Positions 50,013 through 59,095 of a stretch of 64,000 nucleotides of DNA are shown here, piece by piece; the first letter of the stretch is position 1, and each line of letters begins with the position of its first letter. The notes below the pieces were generated by a model. The model did not search any database and was not told the DNA's origin. It saw nothing but the letters and a program-made list of their open reading frames with translations. Position numbers and translations under genes: made by a program. Source of the stretch: CAZRXG01 sp964603985 (lineage in GTDB: Bacteria; Chloroflexota; Anaerolineae; Aggregatilineales; UBA3940); assembly GCA_964603985.1 (NCBI GenBank), contig CAZRXG010000014.1:1-64000 (forward strand), written 5' to 3'.

Positions 50013-50246
50013 TGCCCGTGTCCGGTAACTGAAACTTACGTAAGCAGGGATGCCGTACCCGACCATACAGGCAGGCTCTATATCCTGACCGTTCATATTA
50101 TAGCACATTTTACCGGCTGCGAGAAGGGGCAATCCATTTCCCTCGGACATAGGTGCTATGAGTCTCACCCCAGAAATTGCCTCCGCTCGATCCAGATGCT
50201 ATGATGAGACAGACAACGCCCGGCTCAACGAGACAGGACTAAAACG

Positions 50247-50564
50247 ATGGCAGAGGGATACGATTATCACTTCCTGATCCTGGCCCCCGGCTTGCAGAGC
50301 GCATGGTTCTTCCAGGCGGCGCGCCGCTACTGGCAACGCTTCCAGCCGGTCGTGGCCGACAACTGGGAGCTACTGTCCTACATCCCGCCCGAGTCGGTGG
50401 TGGCGGTCACGGTGCTGGCCCGCCCCGACACGGCGGTCTACGTTCAGGAGCAGATCGAGGAGCAGCGCACCAACCTGCGCCTGGATATGGTCGTGGTGGA
50501 CGACCTGCCCATGATGGAGTCGATTCTGAACGCCCGCGCCGAAGCGGGTCAGCCCTTCGGGTAA
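50247..50564 (+). CDS. Stand-alone 100-residue domain protein, homologous to C terminus of next gene
   Basis: 105 residues, consisting entirely of one domain. It aligns without gaps over 100 residues to the C terminus of the downstream protein, with about 51 identities by my count: LILAPGLQ..WFFQAARRYW, then AVTVLAR.DTA.Y, then D.VV.D.L..M, ending FG. The AVTVLAR core and aromatic WFFQAARRYW helix look like a small alpha/beta fold. No family is recognised and there is no signal sequence. It sits 12 bp before the next gene, so they form an operon; the pair probably arose by domain duplication or fission. Confidence 0.75.
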   Translation: MAEGYDYHFLILAPGLQSAWFFQAARRYWQRFQPVVADNWELLSYIPPESVVAVTVLARPDTAVYVQEQIEEQRTNLRLDMVVVDDLPMMESILNARAEAGQPFG

Positions 50565-50576
50565 GGGGAGCGGGGG

Positions 50577-52121
50577 ATGAAACTCAGCGACTACAAGTGG
50601 TTCCGCAACCCGCGCGGGCTGCACAATATCGGCGTTCTGCATCCCTTCGTGCTGGAGCGGTACACCCGCCCCAGGATGGGCTGGGCCAAGCTGGTGGCCG
50701 GTGGCAACGAGTACGTCCCCGCCACACAGGAGCTTATCGTCAACGACTGCATGCCCATCATCCGCATCTTCCGCGAGACGATGGGCGCGATGAGGCCGCC
50801 CGAAGTGTGGTACGAAAACTACAAGGATTACATCAACGCCGGGTGCTACTGGTTCGAGCTGTACAACGAGCCGAACCTGGAGGGGGAGTGGCCGGACGGC
50901 GTGGCCGGTCCCGGAGCCCCCATTACCTGGGAGGACGAGGATAACATCATCAAGCCCATGATGGACAACTGGCTTGGTTGGGCCGAGCGCGTGATCGGCC
51001 TGGGTGGATATCCGGCTTTCCCCGCACTGTCGGACAGCGCCGAGCGGCGTCACGCCACCGTGCTGTGGATGGACGCCTTCATGAAGTACCTCAAACAGGA
51101 GCAAGAAACCCGCTTCCGGGCGGTGGCGACCAACGGCCTGTGGTGCGCGACCCATCCCTATTTGCACAACCACTTTTACCAGGAGCCGCCCGGCGGACCG
51201 GAGCACGTGGCGCGGCCCTATTACCAGGAGCGCGCCGACGAGCCGGGCTGGCACTTCGAATATCCCTACGACCCGTTGCAGCAGCGTTACGATCTGGGAC
51301 GGACCGTCTTCGGCAGCCCGGTGCTGGCCCCGAACGGCGACCCAAATGGCCTGGGGGCCAGCGGCGAGGCGTTTCAACAGCTGCTCAAGCAATACTTCAA
51401 CCTGGGGCCGGTGCCGGTCGTCGGCACGGAGGGCGGCATCTGGAAGATCCCCAAGCCGGACGACAGCCCTCACCTGATCGACACGCGCTACCCGCCTTAC
51501 AGCCACAACAGCCACGCCGAGGCCACGATGGCGTTATGGCGCTGGATCGTGGAGGAGGCACCGCCCTGGCTCTTTGGGCTGACGCTGTGGACCGAGGCCG
51601 ATTACTACGACATTCAGGGCACGGTCAAGGCCGTCAAGCGCATGATCGCCGAGCCGCCCCTCCTCAAGCACGTCCCCCCCATCGATACGGCCAGCGGCGT
51701 CTTCATCCCCCTCCAACCGGACGCTACCCTGTGGTCGGAGCCTGCCCCGCCCGCAGAGCCGACGCCCACCCCGACGCGCTCGCCGCTGCTGGGGCCGGGG
51801 CCGGTGAGCGGCGCGCCCGACCTGCACTGGCTGATCCTCGCGCCGGGCCTACAGGCCGACTGGTTCTTCCAGGCGGCTCGCCGCTACTGGCAGACCTTCC
51901 GACCCACCGTGCTCACGGACTGGAACCTGATCGGCCAGTTGCCTTTCGGCAAGAGTCTGGCCGTGACCGTGCTGGCCCGCAGCGACACCGCCGACTACAT
52001 GGATCAGGCCATCCACCAGACCTGGCCCAACGTCTTCTATGATCCGGTCGTGTTCGATACGCTGGCCGAGATGCAGGAGGAGCTGGAGCGCCGCGCCACG
52101 TACAAGAAGCGCTTTGGGTGA
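50577..52121 (+). CDS. Glycoside hydrolase clan A-like protein with C-terminal copy of the 100-residue domain
   Basis: 514 residues. The N-terminal ~390 residues look like a (beta/alpha)8 glycosidase: WFELYNEPNLEGEW offers the NEP acid/base glutamate (about 99), and PVVGTEGGIWK offers a strand-end glutamate as nucleophile (about 285). WLFGLTLWTEADYY resembles the late barrel strand. A Pro/Thr linker (PPAEPTPTPTRSPLLGPGP) joins it to the 100-residue domain also encoded alone at 50247. No signal peptide is visible, which is odd for a glycosidase, so it may act in the cytoplasm or leave by another route. GGGGAGCGGGGG precedes ATG 50577. Family assignment is tentative. Confidence 0.7.
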   Translation: MKLSDYKWFRNPRGLHNIGVLHPFVLERYTRPRMGWAKLVAGGNEYVPATQELIVNDCMPIIRIFRETMGAMRPPEVWYENYKDYINAGCYWFELYNEPNLEGEWPDGVAGPGAPITWEDEDNIIKPMMDNWLGWAERVIGLGGYPAFPALSDSAERRHATVLWMDAFMKYLKQEQETRFRAVATNGLWCATHPYLHNHFYQEPPGGPEHVARPYYQERADEPGWHFEYPYDPLQQRYDLGRTVFGSPVLAPNGDPNGLGASGEAFQQLLKQYFNLGPVPVVGTEGGIWKIPKPDDSPHLIDTRYPPYSHNSHAEATMALWRWIVEEAPPWLFGLTLWTEADYYDIQGTVKAVKRMIAEPPLLKHVPPIDTASGVFIPLQPDATLWSEPAPPAEPTPTPTRSPLLGPGPVSGAPDLHWLILAPGLQADWFFQAARRYWQTFRPTVLTDWNLIGQLPFGKSLAVTVLARSDTADYMDQAIHQTWPNVFYDPVVFDTLAEMQEELERRATYKKRFG

Positions 52122-52155
52122 CTCCCGGAGGGCAGGACGCCGGGCGCGGGGCGCA

Positions 52156-53655
52156 TCACGACGTGCCCCCTCTCCTCCTGGCCGCCAGGACGGACAGCCC
52201 TATCCCGACCACCAGCGACACCAGCGACACGACCGCCGAGGCGACCACACCAATCACGTAGAGCCTGTCGCCCGCGCCCAGCGCCTCGAAGCGGAAGCCC
52301 AACACGGTGGCCGTGACCGGCTCCGGCGCAGGGAAGATGGCCTCAATCCCCGTGATCTGCCACACCAGCAGGTGCCGCCTCAACGCCAGCGCCATCTGCG
52401 CCACCGCCGCGAGCGCCAGAACCCTTGCCCCGGCGCTCCCCTTGATGCGAGGTAGCAGCCGCTCGATGCGCGCGCAGGCGATCACCAGCAGGAACAGCAG
52501 CGGCAGGATCAGGAAGCGCGCCGGGACGCGCTCGTCTGAGAGCAGTGGGATCGGCAGGCTGCGCACCGGACGGTAGAAGTCATTCAGCGACAGGATGAAC
52601 AGCGCCACGAGCGGCGCGTCGAGGGCCTCGTGCCGGGTGTCGGCCAGGTCGGGGTCACTTTTGAAGCGCAGCACCACGCCGAAGGTGACGATCACCGCCA
52701 GCCCGACCAGCCCGATGAAGGTATCGAACTCCCACCAGCCCGCGCCGTAGAGCAGGTCGGCTGTGCGCGGGTTGAACTGCGAGACGTAGTCCCAGTCCCG
52801 GATGTCAACCAGCGCCCCAAACAGGTCGTAGAGCGTCGCGTAACCGCTCACAAACGTCCGCTCCTGCCCCCAGAAGGTCACGGCAGCCGGTACGAAGCGC
52901 ACCGCCGAGATCAGCGCGCTGAGCAGCAGCGCCAGCAGCGCGTATTTCACCACCCGCCCCCTGGACGGGTTGAACACGGCCAGGATCAGCAGAAACAGCA
53001 TGCACCAGGTGTAGATGTGAAACGCGCCCTGGAAAACCACGACCGCCAGCACCAGCGCGAGCTTTAACGCGGTGAGGAGCGACGCGTCCTCGCCGATCAG
53101 CTCGAAGACGAGCAGGACGAAGAAAGGCAGCAGGAAGTACGCGTTCCACATCACGTGCCCGATGGCGATGTGCGAGGTGATGTAGCCATTAAAGTTGAAC
53201 AGGAAGAACAGGATCGCGAAGGGGATGGGCGACAGGCGGAAGCGCCGCATCAGCAGGACGCAGCCCAGGAAGCCGAGCGAGTAGAAGAACAGCGTCTCGA
53301 ACAGCGCGAAGCCCTGCTGCGTCATGAAAGGCAGCAGGAGCACGTGCGGCAGCAGCGAGGTCTCCGGGATGCCGAGAAAGCGGTTGGTCGTCTGCAATTC
53401 GCCGGTCATGAAGAATGGGATCTGCCCGCCCTGGATGGCGTCGCGCATCACCGCGTAGTAGACGCGCTGCTGCCGCCAGTCGAAAGCGCTCAGGGCGATC
53501 TCCCCCCGGTTGAATAGCTCCATCCACTGGACGACGCCCAGCAGGTACAGCCCGGCCAGGATCAGGACGACGAACCCGCGATACAGCCAGTCGGCTCTGG
53601 GTGGGCCGAAGATCAGGCCGTCCAACTCGCTGGCAAGGGCGCGCATACGCTTCAT
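52156..53655 (-). CDS. Polytopic membrane protein, YfhO-like/GT-C-like
   Basis: 499 residues with about 12 transmembrane helices. The first outside loop has MELFNRGEIALSAFDWRQQ, followed by a region with aromatic and charged residues (QIPFFMTGELQTTNRFLG), a layout seen in YfhO and other GT-C-like membrane glycosyltransferases. A DFYRPVRSLPIPLLSDERVP stretch lies before the last helices. It probably handles polyprenyl-linked sugars with the neighbouring GT39 enzymes, but no catalytic motif is certain. ATG 53655 follows CGGAGTAGCCCTT; an in-frame start further upstream adds cysteine-rich sequence and is unlikely. It is divergent from the GT39 gene at 53801. Confidence 0.75.
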   Translation of the reverse strand: MKRMRALASELDGLIFGPPRADWLYRGFVVLILAGLYLLGVVQWMELFNRGEIALSAFDWRQQRVYYAVMRDAIQGGQIPFFMTGELQTTNRFLGIPETSLLPHVLLLPFMTQQGFALFETLFFYSLGFLGCVLLMRRFRLSPIPFAILFFLFNFNGYITSHIAIGHVMWNAYFLLPFFVLLVFELIGEDASLLTALKLALVLAVVVFQGAFHIYTWCMLFLLILAVFNPSRGRVVKYALLALLLSALISAVRFVPAAVTFWGQERTFVSGYATLYDLFGALVDIRDWDYVSQFNPRTADLLYGAGWWEFDTFIGLVGLAVIVTFGVVLRFKSDPDLADTRHEALDAPLVALFILSLNDFYRPVRSLPIPLLSDERVPARFLILPLLFLLVIACARIERLLPRIKGSAGARVLALAAVAQMALALRRHLLVWQITGIEAIFPAPEPVTATVLGFRFEALGAGDRLYVIGVVASAVVSLVSLVVGIGLSVLAARRRGGTS

Positions 53656-53800
53656 AAGGGCTACTCCGGTCGGTCTGGTGTGCGTGATCAATGGGCAACA
53701 TTGTAGCACGAAAAAGCGCCCGCAAAAGGTCGACAAGCCTTCTGGACTGCGCTATGCTACCGGGGCCGTTCTGGAAAGTTTGTCTGCTCACGGATGCTGC

Positions 53801-56179
53801 ATGGCTCTTTTTTCGTCACCTGGCCGTCGCCACCCCACTGCACGCGCCACACACTGGCTGTGGCTCATGACGCTGGTCCTGCTGCTGGCCTTCGGGCTGC
53901 GACTGCATCGCCTGGCCTGCGACTCGATCTGGTGGGACGAGGGCTATTCGATCTGGATGGCGCGCCTGCCCACCGCACAGATGCTCTTTGAAACGTCGCA
54001 CGACGCTCACCCGCCCCTCTCCTACGCCATGCTGCACGGCTGGCGGCTGCTGGTCGGCGAGGAGGAATTCGCGCTGCGGGCGCAGTCGGTTTTCTTCGGG
54101 CTGCTGACCGTCGCCGTGAGCTACCAGATCGGGCGTGAGGCCGGTGGGCGGCGGGCCGGGCTGGCGGGCGCGCTGCTCGTGACGCTCGCCCGGCTGCCGG
54201 TGTGGTGGTCGCAGGAAGTGCGTATGTACGCCCCGGCCACCTTCTTCGTGGCGCTGGCGTTGTGGATGGCGCTGCGCATGTTCGACGACCGGCGGCGGCT
54301 GTGGCTCCCGGCGCTGGTGCTGGCGGTCGGACTGGGCGCGGGCCTGCTGACACTGTACCTCTTCGCCGGGGCGGTCGTCGTGCTGAACCTGGCTTTTGTG
54401 GTCGCCTTCTTCGCCTCGTCGCGGCGCTGGAAGCTGGCCCTCGCCTGGATCGCCGCCCAGGTCGGCGCGCTGGCGCTGTTCGCACCCTGGGCGGCGTATG
54501 CCGTCGGTCGCCTGCCGAGTTGGGTGCCGCCTCAGGCCCCGGTCAACCTGCTGTACGTCGTCAAGCTCTATCTGAGCGTGATCTTTCTCGGCGTCGCCGC
54601 CGGGATCGAGCGCTACATGCTGCTGCTTGTCACGGGGGCGATTGCGCTGCTGGTGGCTGCCATCGCCAGCCTGATCGCCTCGCAGCGCAGGCAGCGGGTC
54701 GCCTGGACGACACTGGTGATCGGCACGCTGCTGCCCCCCTTGCTGGTCTACCTGCTCTCGCTGCCGCGCGGGCGCTTCAACTATCCCACCCCCTCGCCGC
54801 GCTATTTCCTGCTGCTCTCCACGCCGGTTTACGTGCTGCTGGGCTGGGGCGCGTTAGCGCTCAACCGCCGCCTGAAGCACACCGGGAGCGTCCTGCTGAT
54901 CGGGCTGGCGGCGCTCTCGCTGTGGAGTCTGGCGCAGTATTATCCCGGTCTGCACCTGAGCGACGACTACCTCTCGATGGCCGCCACGCTCGAAGCGCTG
55001 CGCCAGCCCGGCGACGCCGTCGTCCTGAACAACGACGCCGACTGGCCAATCTTCGCCTACCACTACCCCCACGACTTCGACCGGCACATCTCGACCACGC
55101 AGCGCATCCAGGACGAGAAATACGCTGAGTACCTACTTAAGGCGTACCGCCGCCAGGACGGCGTGTGGCTGGTGCAGACCCGCTACGCCGCCGTCACCGA
55201 CCCGGAGAACTACCTGGGCGAGTGGCTCAAATCCAAGGCGTGGGGCAGGCAGGTCTACACCTTCCCCGAAGGCGAACTGTGGTTCTTCGCCATGAAGCAG
55301 GAGCGCGCCGATTTGCTCCTGCGCAACCTGGCCGAGAACTGGCCGTCCGCCTTTGTGCCGGTCGACGCGCCGGTCGCCGACGGCGTGCGGCTGGCCGGGT
55401 ACACGCAGGTCGTACCGGAGGTCCGGGCGGGCGACACACTGGTGATCGGGTTGGGCTGGCACACGGACGGCGACGTTAAGGGCGAATGGCCGGTCGCGCT
55501 CAAGGTGATCGGGCCAGGCGGGCAGGAGATCACCTCGACGCTGGTTTCGCTGGCTCCGAAACGCAAGGCCGAAGGCGACCGCTTCCAACCCGTCGAGATC
55601 TTCATCCCCCCTGACGCGACGGGAGGCCGGGCGCAGGTCGTGTTTACCGCCGGGGAGACCTGGCAGCCGCTCGGCAGGGTGCGCATCCTGGCGCGGGAAG
55701 GGCCGTCGCCCGGATCGGTCCGGGTGCCGGACACGGCGACGCCGGTCAACGCCCGCTTCGGCGAGGGGATCGTCCTGGCGGCGGTCGATCTGCCCGACCG
55801 GGCCACGTGGTCGCCCGGCGAGGGCATCCCGCTGACGCTCTACTGGGAGGCGCAGTCGCCCATCACCGAGAAGTACAAGGTGTTCGTGCATCTGGTCGGC
55901 GACACCCACAACCCGGCCAGCAATAACACCATCTGGGGCCAGCAGGATCAGGAGCCACAGGGCGGCGTTTCCCCGACGACGAGCTGGCAGCCCGGCGCGG
56001 TCATCGAGGATGGGTACCTGGTCTACGTGCAGGACGACGCGCCGCCGGGGCGCTACCGGCTTCAGGTCGGGCTGTACCTGCCGCTGGGGGGCGACCGGCT
56101 GCCCGCCTTCGACGCGGACGGCGCGCCCCTGGGCGATTCGGTCACGATCTTCGAGGTGCAGGTCATCCCCGGCGGGTGA
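53801..56179 (+). CDS. GT39-family membrane glycosyltransferase with two C-terminal beta domains
   Basis: 792 residues from ATG 53801. The catalytic loop IWWDEGYSIWMARLP and the following DAHPPLSYAMLHGWRLL are standard GT39/PMT_2. About ten transmembrane helices extend to residue ~390. The extracytoplasmic part ends with two copies of the beta domain common to the glycosyltransferases here: VRLAGYTQVVPEVRAGDTL (about 525) and IVLAAVDLPDRATWSPGEGI (about 650), the latter with YKVFVHLVGD. A long upstream in-frame extension is antisense to the YfhO-like gene and is not used. It ends 19 bp before the CinA fusion gene. Confidence 0.88.
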   Translation: MALFSSPGRRHPTARATHWLWLMTLVLLLAFGLRLHRLACDSIWWDEGYSIWMARLPTAQMLFETSHDAHPPLSYAMLHGWRLLVGEEEFALRAQSVFFGLLTVAVSYQIGREAGGRRAGLAGALLVTLARLPVWWSQEVRMYAPATFFVALALWMALRMFDDRRRLWLPALVLAVGLGAGLLTLYLFAGAVVVLNLAFVVAFFASSRRWKLALAWIAAQVGALALFAPWAAYAVGRLPSWVPPQAPVNLLYVVKLYLSVIFLGVAAGIERYMLLLVTGAIALLVAAIASLIASQRRQRVAWTTLVIGTLLPPLLVYLLSLPRGRFNYPTPSPRYFLLLSTPVYVLLGWGALALNRRLKHTGSVLLIGLAALSLWSLAQYYPGLHLSDDYLSMAATLEALRQPGDAVVLNNDADWPIFAYHYPHDFDRHISTTQRIQDEKYAEYLLKAYRRQDGVWLVQTRYAAVTDPENYLGEWLKSKAWGRQVYTFPEGELWFFAMKQERADLLLRNLAENWPSAFVPVDAPVADGVRLAGYTQVVPEVRAGDTLVIGLGWHTDGDVKGEWPVALKVIGPGGQEITSTLVSLAPKRKAEGDRFQPVEIFIPPDATGGRAQVVFTAGETWQPLGRVRILAREGPSPGSVRVPDTATPVNARFGEGIVLAAVDLPDRATWSPGEGIPLTLYWEAQSPITEKYKVFVHLVGDTHNPASNNTIWGQQDQEPQGGVSPTTSWQPGAVIEDGYLVYVQDDAPPGRYRLQVGLYLPLGGDRLPAFDADGAPLGDSVTIFEVQVIPGG

Positions 56180-56198
56180 CCGGGAGGCAAACCGTCCG

Positions 56199-57353
56199 AT
56201 GGACGAGCGAGTCCAGACTCTCGTCGAGGCCATCCACGACGCGCCCGCCAGCGCGGCGCTGGCGGTGACCGGCGCGGGCAGTCAGGCACTGGCCTGGCTG
56301 CTGGGCGTCGCGGGCGCATCGCGCACGCTGCTCGAGGCGGTGATCCCCTACAGCCCTCAGGCGATGGTCGATTACCTGGGCTGGATGCCGGAGCACTACG
56401 CCTCCGCCGGGGTTGCGGTCTCGCTCGCGGCGGCGGCCTACGGGCGGGCGCGGGGCCTGCGCGAAGCCGACGGGCCGCTGCTCGGACTGGGCTGCACGGC
56501 GGCCATCGCCACCGACCGCCCCAGGCGCGGCGCGCATCGCTGCCACGTCGGCGTGTGGGACGGGCAGGCGGCAGCCACGCACTCACTGGTGCTGCAAAAG
56601 GGGCTGCGCGACCGCCCCGGCGAGGAGGCGGTCGTCAGCCGGCTGATCCTGTGTGCGCTGGCCGAAGGCTGCGGCCTGAAGGCAGATTTGCCCCTCGACC
56701 TGGCCCCCGGCGAGGCAGTTGACGTGACCCGCCGGGAAGTGGATCGCCCGCTTGAGCGCCTGCTCGACGGGTCGGCGAACAGCCTGACCTTCTACGGGCC
56801 GGGCGCGCTTGTGCCCGACGAGCCGCTGTGCGCCGCGATCCTGGCCGGGTCATTCAACCCGCTGCACGGCGGGCACCTGCAACTGGCCCGCGTCGCCGAG
56901 GCGCGCCTGGGCCGCCCGGTTGTCTTCGAGATCGCAGTGCACAACGTCGACAAGCCGTCGCTGACCATCCCTGAGATCGAGGCGCGGCTGGCGCAGTTTG
57001 GGCGGGAAAGGCGGCGGGTGGCCCTCAGCCGCGAGCCGCTCTACCGCGATAAGGCCGCGCTTTTCCCCGGCAGCGTGTTCGTGATCGGCTACGACACCGC
57101 CCTGCGCCTGGTCGATCCGGCCTACTACGGCGGCGAACCGGACGATATGCTCGCCGCGCTCGAAGCGATCCGCTCGGCGGGCTGCCGCGTTCTGGTCGCC
57201 GGTCGGCTGACCGGGGGGCGCTTCCACACGCTGGACGACCTGCCGGTTCCTTCCGACTTCGAAGATCTGTTCGACGGCATCCCCGAAGCAGACTTCCGGG
57301 CCGACACCTCCTCCACCGAGCTGCGCCAGCAGCGCGGAGGGCAGTCACGGTGA
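56199..57353 (+). CDS. Fusion of CinA/PncC-like domain with HxGH nucleotidyltransferase domain
   Basis: 384 residues from ATG 56199 (GGGAGG upstream). Residues about 5-165 resemble the CinA C-terminal (nicotinamide-nucleotide amidase, PncC) domain: VTGAGSQALAWLLGVAGA and EAVIPYSPQAM. The catalytic serine motif (AESCTGG in PncC) and the lysine after YS are altered, so amidase activity is doubtful. Residues about 213-375 form a cytidylyltransferase/NMN-adenylyltransferase-like Rossmann domain with AGSFNPLHGGHLQLA (HxGH) and a late DTSSTELR (ISSTxIR-like) motif. The fusion suggests NAD-precursor or nucleotide-ligand metabolism. It is co-translated with the next small gene (four-base overlap). 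Confidence 0.83.
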   Translation: MDERVQTLVEAIHDAPASAALAVTGAGSQALAWLLGVAGASRTLLEAVIPYSPQAMVDYLGWMPEHYASAGVAVSLAAAAYGRARGLREADGPLLGLGCTAAIATDRPRRGAHRCHVGVWDGQAAATHSLVLQKGLRDRPGEEAVVSRLILCALAEGCGLKADLPLDLAPGEAVDVTRREVDRPLERLLDGSANSLTFYGPGALVPDEPLCAAILAGSFNPLHGGHLQLARVAEARLGRPVVFEIAVHNVDKPSLTIPEIEARLAQFGRERRRVALSREPLYRDKAALFPGSVFVIGYDTALRLVDPAYYGGEPDDMLAALEAIRSAGCRVLVAGRLTGGRFHTLDDLPVPSDFEDLFDGIPEADFRADTSSTELRQQRGGQSR

Positions 57354-57592
57354 GCGGCGGCGAACCTACCGAGGTCGAGGTCCGTGTGGCCGCCGACGGG
57401 ACGGTCACGCCTCTGCGCTTCACCTGGCGCGGTACGACGCTGCGCGTGGCGGGCGTCGGGCGGCGCTGGTCTGACGAGGCAGGCGATCACTGGATGGTGA
57501 TGACCACCCCACCTGAGCGAATTTTCGAACTGCTGCGCACCCCGGAGGGGCTGTGGCGGGTGTCGGGTGGGCTGCGCCCGGCGGTGGCCTGA
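57350..57592 (+). CDS. Small hypothetical protein (DUF6504-like)
   Basis: 80 residues starting at GTG 57350, which overlaps the stop of the CinA-fusion gene, so translation is coupled. The sequence (VEVRVAADGTVTPLRFTWRG, GVGRRWSDEAGDHWMVMT, ERIFELLRTPEGLWRV) looks like a single small beta domain as found in short proteins encoded near Y-family polymerases. No such polymerase is nearby. No catalytic motif is present; function unknown. It ends 20 bp before the convergent ridA stop. Confidence 0.65.
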   Translation: MSGGEPTEVEVRVAADGTVTPLRFTWRGTTLRVAGVGRRWSDEAGDHWMVMTTPPERIFELLRTPEGLWRVSGGLRPAVA

Positions 57593-57612
57593 GCGCCGCC
57601 GGAAAGATCGCG

Positions 57613-57993
57613 CTACTTGACCGCAATCGCCTCGATCTCAACCTGCGCGCCGAGCGGCAGGTCCTTGACGGCGAAGGCCGCGCGCGCGGGCGGCGTTTCT
57701 CCGAAGAAGGTGGCGTAGACCTCATTCATCGCCTTGAAGTCGCCGATGTCGGCCAGAAGAACGGTCGTCTTGACGACGTGCGCCATGTCTGTTCCGGCGG
57801 CTTCCAGCACCGCGCTCAGGTTGGTCAGCGCCTGCCGCGTCTGGCTCTGCACGTCGTCCCCGGCGAATTCCTTGGTGGCCGGGTCAACGCCCAGCGACCC
57901 GGCACAGAACACAAAATCCCCCGCGCTGATGGCCTGCGAGTAGGGGCCGACCGCGGCGGGGGCGTTATCCGAGTGAACCTTCTTAGGCTTCAC
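57613..57993 (-). CDS. ridA: RidA family enamine/imine deaminase
   Basis: 126 residues, the normal size of RidA (YjgF/YER057c/UK114). Conserved features are APAAVGPYSQAISAGDFVF, the arginine of PPARAAFAV (R104) and the acidic end VEIEAIAVK (E119/E121). RidA hydrolyses reactive 2-aminoacrylate and related enamines made by PLP enzymes such as the threonine/serine dehydratase encoded at 3101 (not adjacent). A short stretch of this gene (57930-57949) and of its upstream region (58060-58074) is duplicated at 59900-59942, next to a copy of the adh 3' end. Confidence 0.94.
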   Translation of the reverse strand: MKPKKVHSDNAPAAVGPYSQAISAGDFVFCAGSLGVDPATKEFAGDDVQSQTRQALTNLSAVLEAAGTDMAHVVKTTVLLADIGDFKAMNEVYATFFGETPPARAAFAVKDLPLGAQVEIEAIAVK

Positions 57994-58136
57994 GAGCTTG
58001 ACTCCTTGTTTGTTGGCGATTCAAGACCCACTCAAATTGTAAGCCGGAGAGCGCCGGGTAGTCAACCGGTATGGCTGCAAGTTTTGAATCAATCTATACT
58101 TGGGCTGCATTGACGGAATTTGACAGGGAGATTCGG

Positions 58137-58919
58137 ATGAAGGCATCCGTCTTGCGCTGCGAGTTAAACGTTGAAGAACCTCCTTCAATGGGGGTGATAG
58201 CCCACTCTGGTTCCATGAAGTACTTGTGGCGGGTATGGAGTGACGACCGGCTCGTTACAGACAGGGCTATGCCGTTCACGCCGGGCGAGCGCTGGGTTGA
58301 GCTGGAAACAGACATTCAACATCCGGTCTCAGGAGACGGGCACAGGTGGGTGTGGGTACGCCGCATTAGCAGTTACGTCGTGTGGTTTAATCCACCTCCG
58401 GGTTACCCAGAGGGTGGATATTCTCCGGGCCTTCAGAAAGGCGAGGTACTGGTCTTCGATTTCGAACAGTATACGCAAGTGGTTGCTGAATGTATAGGAC
58501 AGAACCTGGCATCTGACCGGGAAGAGATTGACCTCAGTGGGAAAACCTTGCCTGAATTGCGCCCCGCCGAATTCAGGGCCTTGCTTAAGCAATCACTCCC
58601 TGATGCAGACGCGCCGATCTACACAACGCCGAAGATGCGTTCCGATCCTCGCGGGCAGAAACCTGTCAGGGCAGTTAAGCGTCATTTTATCGACCAACCA
58701 CCGGAACACATCCAGGTGTCCGATGCACCTGACGAGATAGTTAAACTCCGCATTGGCTTGGATCTGGAAGGCTTCCCGGAGTGTGAATGGTATATTGGCA
58801 GGCTTAAGAACGGGCTGGCTGTTTGTTTTGTCTCACGCCCCAGCTTCCCAATCTGGCTTAGTGGTGACCACGTGGATGAAGCCTTCGGCGCTATCGTGGA
58901 CGATCTCTTGCCGCATTAA
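58137..58919 (+). CDS. Hypothetical protein, 260 residues
   Basis: ATG 58137 has GGGAGATTCGG just upstream and gives 260 residues; an in-frame ATG 66 bp earlier lacks a ribosome binding site. The protein is soluble, mixed alpha/beta, with aromatic-rich segments (KYLWRVWSDDRLVT, RWVWVRRISSYVVWF) and EGFPECEWYIGRL-like strands. No known family is recognised. Base composition is lower in GC than core genes. It is the first cargo gene of the patchwork region between ridA and adh. Confidence 0.65.
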   Translation: MKASVLRCELNVEEPPSMGVIAHSGSMKYLWRVWSDDRLVTDRAMPFTPGERWVELETDIQHPVSGDGHRWVWVRRISSYVVWFNPPPGYPEGGYSPGLQKGEVLVFDFEQYTQVVAECIGQNLASDREEIDLSGKTLPELRPAEFRALLKQSLPDADAPIYTTPKMRSDPRGQKPVRAVKRHFIDQPPEHIQVSDAPDEIVKLRIGLDLEGFPECEWYIGRLKNGLAVCFVSRPSFPIWLSGDHVDEAFGAIVDDLLPH

Positions 58920-59095
58920 GCGACAACTTGATCGCGCCCTTCTCCGGCTTCGTTCGCGTATACCACGCCCGCCTTCCAACTACGGGCGGTCGCCGGTTCA
59001 CCCACACGACAGTAGGGTATTGCACAGCCGCACCGGGCAACATCTCAGGTATAATAGCAGCGAGGTCGCTGTGTGAGAAAGCAAGGAGGACGTGA

